The translations under genes were made by a program, and so were the position numbers. From Ceriagrion tenellum (lineage: Eukaryota > Arthropoda > Insecta > Odonata > Coenagrionidae), in NCBI GenBank assembly GCA_963169105.1, contig OY720633.1:143799200-143863199 (forward strand): a DNA stretch of 64,000 nt, in the 5' to 3' direction. Shown piece after piece: positions 51,501-61,640 of this stretch; position 1 is the first letter of the stretch, and each line of letters starts with the position of its first letter. The notes beneath the pieces are model-generated. The model worked only from the letters and a program-made list of their open reading frames with translations, was not told the origin of the DNA and did no database searches.

Positions 51501-52684
51501 TGTCATGTTCATTCTTTTTATTTATTAAGTCACTTGCGATGAAAATGTTTAATTTGTTGTTGTTGCAAGGCAGTTGGTTTTTCATTACATTTACGGAGAT
51601 TTTTTGACAATTCAATGTATATTTCATTTTAAGTAAAGCAAAATTTATTTTCCTCTGCAGCATTAAATCCAGCGGGTCGACATTTGCTAGGGAAGACACC
51701 TTTAGAGGAACTTTTATCAGAATATGCAATTTCATATTATGGCGTGTCATATGGAGAAATACTCCAAATAAAGGCAAGTAATTCTAAAGCTAACTGAATG
51801 CACTTGTCTTAACGCTTCGCTACGAAATACCCGGTATATTGCAAATACTTTTTGGGTTTAAGCAGAAACTTGAGGCTTTCGAAGGAATATTTACCCCACG
51901 CTTGATGACATTAAGGGGATTGCTGTGACGTTTTGTTCTATAGAAAGGAAAGTTTTTCTCCAAAACTGTACCTTGCTCGTTTCAATTTGGGAGCATTGTG
52001 CATCGCCTTTCATTGCCGAGGACTTTCTTTCAGTCGTCGCAGACGAAGTTCCTCTTCAATTCGCGCCGTCTCACGTCCCGAGAAAAAAATTTGTTCCATT
52101 CAATTGTGCCTCTCACTAAATCTCCCGAAATCCGCTCCTGTGAATCATTTCTCCCTATTTACATAAGATGAAATTCGCCGTAGGCTAATGATTCTCCGGT
52201 GAAAGGAGCGCGTCTCCGGCTGCCATATTATGTCTCGCGAGGCAGTTAGTTTTCGCTGTTTTGAATGCTTTTGCATATTTAGGTATGCCATTGCGTGATG
52301 ATTATCTCTTCACCTATGAGACCAGCTCAAAAATCCCACTTCATTTCCGAACGTAGAGCATGTCGAGGCATTAAAGTCGTCAGACTTACTCACTGAGTAT
52401 TTGAAATGCTACATATTTTTCTACTAACCGACATTTTGACCCCTATTGAGGCATATAGGGCACCACAGTGAAGTAATTTTTTGAATTAGTATGTAATCGC
52501 TGTGGAAAAGAATTGCTCTTACTTGAAGTTTCAGCCTTGAGCATACGTTAGCAATGTTTGATATTTTTTACAAGTATTGCTGGTTAAGTTGCATCGCCTG
52601 GCGGATAATTATTGAAATTAACGGTATACTTTACTGCTGTCAAGATGTTATGTTCAAGAAGTTCACTGGTCAAGATTCCATGGC
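48546..52684. other. Stretch without recognised features
   Basis: AT-rich with no supported gene. An imperfect AT-rich hairpin lies at about 48938-48968 and a short one at about 48998-49020. The 112-codon minus frame at 51439-51777 has no recognised domain and an Asn/Lys/Ile-rich composition. Confidence 0.5.
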
Positions 52685-52916
52685 TGCCGCCCTTTCGATG
52701 ACCGAGTCAACCATCTTTCCGGCCAGAATGTATGACTTCATGGGTACCGGATACATGGACCTGGTGAATTGGTCAATGGGCACCTGAATCCCACGGGAAG
52801 CGTCTGGCCAACCAGGAGTCTCTTGACCCGATCACCAGGCATATATATTCTGGTATTCATGAAGTCACAACATTTTGTTTTGAAGACGATGGACGACTCG
52901 GCCGTCGAGACGTCGG
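52685..52916. mobile_element. Older foldback element with the same hammerhead-like arrangement
   Basis: The left arm (about 52685-52776) and right arm (about 52823-52916) are reverse complements at roughly three quarters of positions over some 90 bases, with a few small indels. Shared blocks include ATGACTTCATG/CATGAAGTCA and GACTCGG/CCGAGTC. The right arm on the plus strand reads GATGGACGACTCGGCCGTC then GAGACGTCGG; stem GACG (52892-52895) can pair with CGTC (52903-52906), followed by GAGAC in place of GAAAC. The left arm on the minus strand keeps GATGG, a stem region and TCGAAAGGG. This is the same order as in the foldback at 23286-23472, but more eroded. The longest open frame of the window (164 codons, 52738-53232, minus) runs into this palindrome and has no recognised domain. 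Confidence 0.6.
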
Positions 52917-54834
52917 AAACCGTGGAATCTCTTACCCGGCGCTCTTCCTGAATCGAACGTATTAACATCACACGCCGGGAAAGCCTCAGGTCGTATTTTA
53001 CTGCTGTTGAATTCGCTCCGTAGTAGAGTTGAATGTTATCATTTCCTTGAAATCCAAAATTCTGAATATCATAATTTATTCGGCATATTTGGGGAGGATT
53101 GAATTGAATTACCGGTATCACGAAATGCCAATGAAATCTATCCATTTCGGAGAATTCCCGGAGTTTACGTTGGTTGGTTTGATTCAAATTTGGTTTGTTT
53201 TTGAGCGTTCCTGAATTCACAATAATTTTCAATCAGCAGAAATACTGCGTTTCCCGTATTCTGCGAATACCAAATGGCGGATTGCCTTAATAATCCGTCC
53301 AAGCTCCCAACAGCAGGAGCACTGAACTACTCATGGCGTACATCCGTTCACTCGTTGCCTCCTACCACTGCTGCTGAATGTGTGCGTCAGACTGTGAGGT
53401 CTGTGGCATTGTTTTGAAATTAATAGACGAGTACATTCCATTGATGTCAGTGGTGATGTGGAATTGAAGTAAAATGAAGAGCAATGTAGGTGCTACGCTT
53501 TAAAATAAATATTGGCCTGATGACTGTGATAGGTTTTGCGCGTACTTTATTGTAGGCAATGGAAGTTGAATAACAAGCGTAATTAAAGCAATGGCAGCGA
53601 GGTATTAGTATTTTTTAATCTTTATTTTTTTTATTTATAGATTAGTATTTTTTATGCCCTGGCTTTATAAGAAGATAACAGGCTTATGACCTCAAACAGC
53701 TGCAATAATGTGTCCTTATTTTACGAAAGGAGGAATCGCCCAGCATTTAGGTTAATTAATGCTCTTTATGTCACTCTATTTCTTTATTTCATATTTCGGA
53801 AATATTTTGAGTAATACAAAGGAAACTCCAAGAGTTAGTTAACCGTAATTAAATAACCCTCAGTAGGCCACGCAGGCCATAATTTGAATTTCAATCAGTG
53901 TTGCTGATGATGTATGCTTCGCAATAAAAAATATTATTTGAACTCATAGTTATATTTTTTATTTTATGATGACTAAATTAAATATTGATCATAATTTTTG
54001 AAATAATGTGACAGAGAAATATCAATTAACACTTAATTAAAGCTTTAGCACTTTTCATAAACTCAAGAACCCAGTCCAGTGAATTCTTCGTTTTTCTCTC
54101 CCTCGAGATTGCCCGATCCCTGTATCTCTTCATCATCATCTTTTGCATTCCCACTCATCGCCTCATTCCCACAGCTCTTCTTTTGAGAAATATTTCATTT
54201 TCATCTAAATACTACCCACTCGCCCACGTGAGCCGCCGATTGGATGCGTGGCAAGCAGTGTAAGGACACCAGCCGTGTAAAGATGCAAGGGATACGGTTT
54301 CGAGTTTAAGCTTAAACGTTGAAGGCGATGTTAGAATCCTAGCAAGTATAAGTGGGTCAGTATCCCGGAAGTCATTCTGTACATTGCTAATGAATGATAT
54401 TGGCGCAGAATTGCCTTTACTGACTCAAGATAAGAGGCTCTTTCTTTGGTAGGGAATATACACCACCCTTTCTTAACAAGGGATCTTTTAGGGAACGGGA
54501 TGGTGGATTTTCAAATGAGGAGGTATTTAAATTTTTAAGTACAGTTTCTAGGTGGTAAAAATCTTCTTGCTTATTCATCTTGCAAGCCTTTTTCATTCAA
54601 ATTTATAACGAAAGTCATGGCCAAATTTAGATTTGGGAATGTTCTCCACAGTCTCTAAATTATTTAGCGAGTTACCTTAGGAGTCAAATTTTCCAGGATT
54701 AATAGTCCATTTACTGTCACATACTAAATGTTGACATTTCCCTTAGGTATTACATCCTTCTATTTGGAACTCGTAAATTTTAGGTCGATGACCGAAGAGA
54801 GACTGATTTAAAGGCATGTACTGAAATTATAAGA
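52917..54834. other. Stretch without recognised features
   Basis: Outside the end of the 164-codon minus frame I see no candidate gene. A CT-rich segment lies at about 54095-54185. Confidence 0.5.
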
Positions 54835-55010
54835 TAGTGTGGGTAGCTTTGTGGCCTCCGCATTGCCCCTACAAGCCGAAGGTCCGTGGTTTGATTCCCG
54901 GTCCATGTTGATTTTCTCTCTCGGCAATTTCTATGTGTACCATTGTTTGCAAAAATGAACAGCCAAATGTTGTACAGGTCACTATGAGAAAAGTATTTCT
55001 GATCCATTGT
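54835..55010 (+). mobile_element. tRNA-derived SINE-like element
   Basis: An A-box-like TAGCTTTGTGG (54844-54854) and a B-box GGTTTGATTCC (54888-54898) are spaced 44 bases apart, close to the tRNA norm. CCGGTCCA follows as a possible acceptor-stem remnant. A non-tRNA body with TTTCTCTCTCGGCAATTTC comes next. The minus-strand translation TGNQTTDLRLVGAMRRP is of the kind seen when tRNA-derived SINEs are translated. It is not a functional tRNA, because arms cannot be completed. The 3' boundary is uncertain. Confidence 0.6.
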
Positions 55011-58000
55011 ATCAAGCCAAACCTTCTCGTTTTTATTTATTTCCCTACGTTGTGCTGACCTTTGCCTCAAGGGATATTTAAGCAAAGTCAATATCACTTT
55101 TCAGATAAGGATAAGATACTTTTGAATCTGAAATTTCCAGTAAAGGCTTGTTACTATCCACCTGGTTTAAAATGCTGCGGTCTAAAAACTATATTCTTAA
55201 CAATCATCCCTGACTTCAAGTCAAAATTTAAACATTCTCATCACAAGGCATTCGTTTAATCGTGTAAACTTGAACAATATTAATCATGAGCATTATTAAA
55301 TAAGTTTTAATACACTCCTCGTTAAAACCCAGTTACAATCCCAGTTACCCTAGGAAACATTAATTTTTGTGCCAAGTTGTTCATTATTTCCATGATGGCA
55401 ATTAATATATTTCTCATAAAATTAACGCATTGAAGTATTTTTGTTTCCTTCATTTACATGCAGTTCTTCTTAGGCATGGTAACTTGTAGAAATTTTAATT
55501 TCGCCCGAGATTGGATATCTTGGGGAAACTCAACCTATGTGATTGCTCACGGTTTCCATTAAAATGGTGGACATTGAGGTGACAGTAGCAAATATTTTAT
55601 TAAATGAGTTTCCTCGCGCCATTTTTCTAATGGCTATACAGTGCTGTTCCTTAGCAAGCGAAATTATTACAATGGAAAACTAAAAAGGACACCGCTTTGA
55701 ACGAGCAAGATAATACACACATGTTTTAAATGTCAGAAGTTCAAGTCAGTCACACCAGTGGGGAGAATTGAGGAGATATCAATGCAAATAATGAATATAA
55801 TCAATATATTTTTAATTCCAAATATTCCTTTGAGATTATTATAAAATCAGATATATTTAACTTCATTTACGGCATTGCAGGCTACTCGGGGGATAGAGGA
55901 ATTTGAGAGTTACACATTTTCTGAGGCAATTGCAGGTAAAGTTGATGTTAAACTTGCGATACTGTACACTATGGACAATTTTTCATCAATGCCTTAACAA
56001 GCCCTTAGACCAAAATTAAAGTTTCCCGGTGAAACATGCATCCATCATTTACTAAATTTATAATTTATACATTCCACGTTTCTTTATCCCAGGCACTAAT
56101 TCCGACAAATTATCCTCTAATGTCATCATCAAGGTGATTTAGAACTACCTTCCAAAGAAGTGTCTATTGGGGACGATGGGTTATTCTACATTTGTTGCCT
56201 GAGAGGAACATATCTAATCTCGTGGCAATAGCAATCACTTATGATCATCAGCAATAAGTTTCACTACAATTATATTATTTTAATGGTGTGAGTGATATCC
56301 AAGTTAGCATAAAATATTTCTGTTTCTAACTGTAACATTAAATTATGAAAATATCTCAGGATTGAATTAAAACAACTCTTTTTTTAAATGCTTTGCAAAA
56401 AATTGAACTACCAGTGTCAATCATCAATATCAGGAGGGGAGTGGGTATATTTTTTCCGATGGGGTTCGGAGGAATATAATCACAAGTTTATAAGATTCGA
56501 TTTAAATGTATTGATTGCAATTGGCATTCTTAGACAGTGAGGAATATTTCATGGTTCCAATTCCTCGTGTTTTTAGGGAATGGCCAAACCATTCAATGCA
56601 TCAGGTCCCTTAAATATTCTGGATCTCAATGAAACACATGGGGGATATAAAATCACCATTGTATTGCTTAAGCTAGACTATAATGCTTTTCCAAGAATAT
56701 GGGATTGTAACTTGTCCTAGAGGAGGGTATCTTGAGAATTGGCCATTAGATCGAGGAAAAACGCCCCTTGCAGGATAATTTGTTCACAAACCTATGTTTT
56801 AATCCAAGCTTTTACATTACAAATCATGTTTTCCAAACGGAGAGGATTTGTTTTCCGTTAAGAGAATATTTAGGAGTATTACAGGATAACTTAGAGACTG
56901 CTATGGCTGTGCCACAATAATATCACAGCATATATTAATTATCATATCATAAGTATATTCCACTAACTTCATCTTAGTTCAACCTGGATGTAGCGTAATT
57001 CAGCAACCTGTGAACATTTGCTTAAATAACACTTAAATCTAGTTAATGGCCTTAGCTGCGATTTATTTTTATTGTTGCTAAAATGATGCATCAATGTAAT
57101 ATTCTTATCTTAGTTATTTTTTTCTTTCAACTTTAAATAATGCTATCGTAATGAATGCTCGGTTGTTATTTATCTTCTTTTTTGGTAATTGTTCTGTCAT
57201 ATTATCAAAAATCTTAGATTTACTATCTGGTGATTGCTCGTCTGTTGACAAATACTAAACTCTTTCTTATATCATGGCAGTGACTTTACTTCTTTTCCGT
57301 TTGTAACAAGACGAGATAAATTAAATAATGCTCTGGCAATGTTGATTCAAAATATTAAAAATAATAAGATGAAGCGGCTGAGATACACAGCTATCTTAAC
57401 TAAGTAACATATACCTCGCGTCATTGTGTCAACTATTACATTACATTGTGTCAATAACTCCTTCCCAATTTGCAAGTTAAGGGAAATTTTGAAAAATTCT
57501 ATTGATATGTTACGAGAACACTTCACAGTTATATTTTTGTATACTTCATGTGTTTCTATTTGATTAGTCTTACCTAAATCATGGAAGTTTTAAAGGTCAA
57601 CTTTTTTTCTCATCCTCTCCTTTTTCAACACTCCACTTCACTCTCCTCCCCCAAAAATCTGTCAAAACGTTTATCATTATCCTCCCTCTTGCCCCATACT
57701 TAAATTTCTCCGTTCCATCATGACTTTCAGCATCTAATTAACCCGTAATATGATTTACTCAAGCATGTTACTAACTTTCTTTTCCACATAAAACACTTCC
57801 TTCAGTTGTTTACCTGTCCTTTCTAAATTTTTCCTCATTATATCTGCATCAGGATGGATTCCAAAATACCCGGTTCTCTATCAACTTAAACTCAATTACT
57901 GTGCCATAAATTGATAGGCTCAATTGTTTCTGTAACATTTTTCTAGTATATTTTACAGTTGAACTGGCTCAAGGAGAGTTTTTATATGACTTCCAATGCG

Positions 58001-58355
58001 GTGGTTGTCAGAAGTCTGATGAGTGCGATTGATTTATTTTACAGTGCGTTTCACAAGCTAGTCTGAAGCATAATTATAAAATATTGTTTATTAAAACTTT
58101 TCCATGAATCCATTTCTCACTATATGAAATAATAACTCTAAATATATATTTAAAAAAGGAATATAACGAATGTTATTTTGGGAGAATATCCTTCCAAAAC
58201 AATACGAGTAACAAATAAAAAAAACCTCTATCAAGAATCCTCAGCAATGTCCGTCAACCAAATGAAAAACGGCGGTAAAGGATTCGGTTTAATTTATGCT
58301 ATGAAATCTCGATTTTTAATTTCATTTTTAAAGATAAAGTCTAGACTCATCCTTT
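55011..58355. other. Stretch without recognised features
   Basis: AT-rich, no supported gene. A CT-rich segment at about 57600-57720 is of the same class as the other pyrimidine-rich blocks but smaller. Confidence 0.5.
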
Positions 58356-58616
58356 CTAATGCCGCACAGCAATCAGTACTGAAAAAATAGCTTGTGTCTT
58401 TTGTTTGAAAGTTTTTTTTTTTAATATTTTGTCACCTACAGGAAAAATCACGTTGTGGCCAGCGACATCTGTTGCCTTGCGGCAAATAAAGTCATTCTCC
58501 TCTGAACCCGAATTCGAGTTGACATTTCCGCAATTCCAACTTTCGAGTCGAAAACTTTCTTGTTCCCATTGTTGATGTTGCCTTGCGTGGTCTTGGTGGT
58601 TTTTGGGCTTCTCCAT
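58356..58616 (-). other. Open frame of 86 codons, possible exon, unrecognised
   Basis: The minus-strand frame begins MEKPKNHQDHARQHQQWEQE and contains ENDFICRKATDVAGHNVIFP. Its composition (Gln, His, Glu, Asn, Ser and balanced charge) is less like random AT-rich translation than most frames here. A splice-donor-like CCTGTAG/GTGACA lies shortly after the VIFPV segment, at about 58440. No domain is recognised, no partner exon was found, and the start context is ordinary. Chance remains the most likely explanation. Confidence 0.2.
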
Positions 58617-58981
58617 TAAGAGCGTTTTTCTTAATTAATTATCTGCTACTCTCATTTTTCTTTATAATTTTCTCCATAATATAATATCCGCCAATTCTGT
58701 GTTTGTTTTTCAATCTCCAAATGTATGTTTATCTTTTCATTTCACTCAAACGGTAAAAGAATCGAGATTTTATTCGCATGATTTAGCTCAGTAAACCAAA
58801 CTTGGGATTTGTTGAAGGGCGTTTAACGAAATCCATACGTGAAAAAATACTTTGTTTAGCTTAGACTGTTTTTGTGTCCGCGATTTGACCTCGAAATTAA
58901 GTGAAAAATGTAGTGTCTTCAATGATGACAATCGAATTCCAGACTGCTTCACATTAAAAATACTTTAAGCTCTGTACAAAT

Positions 58982-59079
58982 TCAATTTCCTTTCCAAAAA
59001 CTATTTTTTAAAGAATTCCTTGGTTTGAGGAAAGGACTGTCATCATATTGTATAGTGCATCAATGTATTATTTCTTAAC
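58982..59079. repeat. Direct repeat, copy 1
   Basis: About 98 bases beginning TTCAATTTCCTTTCC and ending TTATTTCTTAA. They match 59732-59830 at roughly 80 per cent by eye, including the shared blocks TTTAAAGAATTC, GTTTGAGGAA and TGTCATCATATT. No protein or RNA gene is visible in the unit. Confidence 0.8.
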
Positions 59080-59731
59080 TACATAAAAAAGAGCCAAGAG
59101 TGTATTTCTATACTTACATTTATTTGATGTAGTTAATCAGCTATTAAGTGTGGTTGTCTCATAATTAGGAGTTAACTGAAGTGTTCTTAGCTATTAATGA
59201 TTTTGCTGAATATCTGAATGACTATCCCTAGTGCCTCTGTTCACTCATGAATCATTTAGATGTGATTCAACAATTAGGGCGTATTTTTCTTTAACTTTAT
59301 CCAACTTATTAATTCACATATTCCCTAAAATGCACCTTAATTTACTCGAGTTTTTGCTACATTGGATATCATGCGGCTCTCCTCTCCAGGCCTCTTCGAG
59401 ATTTCCACATGAAGAGATTTGAAGATTTTTTAAGGGAACCAAAACTGTGTTCTTCAAGTTATACTCATTATAAGCGGATTTTTTTAAATGCTTTCTGAAA
59501 CAGGCGTCATTTTTTTGGTTATTCCATCGCGTTGGATTCTTCTTTATATCTTGGATTCACAATTTAATGATTCGCGCCCACGCTCATCCGCGGCTTCATC
59601 CCAACCTTTGATTTCCTGGAATTCTGACTCTTAATTTATTTTATATCTCTCTTATTCTCGTTCTTTCCACCCCGCTATGTGTTCTTTTTTCAAAATATTA
59701 AATTCCTTTGGCTTCTTCTTTTCCCTTATAT
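59080..59731. other. Sequence between the two direct-repeat copies
   Basis: About 650 bases with no recognised gene. If the two copies are terminal repeats, this would be the body of an element, but it has no coding signal. Confidence 0.4.
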
Positions 59732-59830
59732 TTTAATTTCCTTTCCAAAGTCTTATTTTTAAAGAATTCTTTTGTTTGAGGAATGGATTGTCATCATATT
59801 TAGTAGTGCCTCCCTGAATTATTTCTTAAA
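59732..59830. repeat. Direct repeat, copy 2
   Basis: Second copy of the unit at 58982-59079, same orientation, 750 bases downstream. Differences are spread throughout, so the duplication is not recent, or the two are separate members of one dispersed family. Confidence 0.8.
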
Positions 59831-61331
59831 ATGAAGAATATATGTTCGTTGCGCTATTTTGCCACTTTTTGTTCCAAATTTCGTCAAAAAATTACAAATT
59901 CTATGAAATATGTGATACACATACTTGGCTTTGGTAGTATTAAATTATATTAGCTGCAGATAGTATGATCTGTGTAGGAATGAGGCATTGAACAATTTTT
60001 TTTAAGGTTTTATAATACTTCCGCGATGGTTACTAAAAATGTCACTAAAATTTTCTTAGCGTTGACAAAATGCGAGTCGTAGGTGACCATCCGTATCCAG
60101 TGGGTGGTAGTCGTATCATGAGGCATATAAGTGGTTAGTTTCTAAACAGTGGTTATGAATCGGAATTGGGATTTACTTATAGTTGTAAAATATATATGTA
60201 TGTATTTTGATACCGAGAATAGAGGTCTATTTTTGTTACAGTTCAAAAATACTTTTCAGTGTAATTTTTCGGGCCTGATTTGAAGTATGAAATTGCCTCT
60301 CGTTTTTATCAATATGAACCAATCGTTGGGTTTATTCAGGAATCAATTAATTCACACAATGAGCGTAATATAATTCCCATCAGGAATAAAAAACTTTATT
60401 AATATGAGATGCGAGTGGTTAATCGTGAATATTTTATTTGTAGACCCAGTAGTGTATGTTGATTCTGTAGTAATAACATTGAATAATGGTTTGTTATTCA
60501 TGAAGTAATTTGGTATTGATCTAAATATTAAAAAATACTTGCATCTGTCAGTATGTTTTGGTGAAAGATTAACTAGGATGATAATCACTTTAATGGCGCA
60601 TCTATTACGAATATTGGTGCCTTCTACCATGGGCCTATGTTTAAAAGTGGCGGTTTTTTTAGAGGAAACCAATTCACACTGTTCTGAAAGCATTTATTGT
60701 GTTATTCTTCATCCCTCAGGAAGGATGAAGATAACCAAAGTGTGGCCCTAAGTGCCCAATACTGATGTCGACACTAAGTTTAGTTTCTTTTTTCCTCCAC
60801 ACCCAACTTATCCTTTGTACATCAGATTGACCTCCAGTCGTTAATAAAACAAGAAAATTCAGTTTTTGTTCGACATCTGCAATGAGTAACAAAGCTTTTC
60901 TGCTCCCCGTTTCCTTTATCAGTCCAACAAAGTCCAACAAATGCGTTCAAATTCCTTCCATTTCTCTGTTTGACACTACTATTTTCCTTTTCTCTTGATA
61001 CTTGCTTGAGTGAGTGGGCCGTTTATTACCAAACCAAATAGTTCTGTTTTTCCTCGTTTCCAACAATGTCTTTTTCATCCCATTGATATGTATCAGGTGG
61101 TTGTCATATTAATGGCTTACGCGTACTCTATTCAATAGTCGCAACAGATAGTGAATGAGTTCCGGTCTTCCCGGAGCTGAAAATACCAATCACACTTGGT
61201 GTGACAGAGTGACAGACGCTGGGTTTGAGATAAAGTAAAGGGTACATTGACGGACCAAATTTTAGCTATGGTAGAAAATTTATATTTAATTATAAAGGTT
61301 TAATTTGATAAAAGAAAATTGAAAGCAATGC
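59831..61331. other. Stretch without recognised features
   Basis: No supported gene. The frame at 60352-60693 (minus, 113 codons) overlaps a plus frame at 60539-60751, and neither has a known domain. An imperfect hairpin (CTTCATCC/GGATGAAG, 8-base loop) lies at about 60702-60734. Confidence 0.5.
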
Positions 61332-61640
61332 TTGGACTACAAACCAACCGCTAACGAGAAGCCCCTCCACAATGTGAGAATGGAGAATACACCGAGTTGT
61401 ATATGGTCTGACGAGGGTGAGGAAACACCATCCCAACTATTATACGAATGCATAGTAATTGCTTGGACTCGGAGTCCGTGGATGAGCATTTCTTGTTGGA
61501 ACTCAAGGACATTAGGGCTTTGTCCAGGAGTATATCTGGCCTTAGGCAAGGCCATGTGTCTGGAAGGGTGAATTCTTATTAAGATATCTTGCACAATGAA
61601 CCAATAGGTCTAAGTGTCTCAGGGCTTCAAGTCCTGAGGA
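61332..61640 (+). pseudogene. LINE ORF C-terminal relic (zinc-knuckle-like end)
   Basis: The plus-strand frame 61332-61571 reads PLHNVRMENTPSCIWSDEGE, then ETPSQLLYECIVIAWTRS, then RTLGLCPGVYLALGKAM. The pattern L.N.....SP.C..C.EEEET..HLLCEC.AL...R is the familiar cysteine-containing C-terminal tail, after RNase H, of R1/jockey/I-like LINE proteins. Here the second Cys of the first pair is replaced (CIWS), so the knuckle is broken. The sequence after the stop, to about 61640, with AATAGGTCTAAGTGTCTCAG, may be its 3' UTR. No RT core is present. The clade is inferred. Confidence 0.65.

Noticed and set aside
51439..51777. 112-codon minus-strand frame considered as a transposase or gag remnant
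   Set aside because: No motif could be matched; composition is that of AT-rich noise.
52738..53232. Longest open frame in the window (164 codons, minus)
   Set aside because: It runs through one arm of a palindromic repeat, has no recognisable domain or splice context, and a frame of this length is possible by chance in locally GC-richer sequence.
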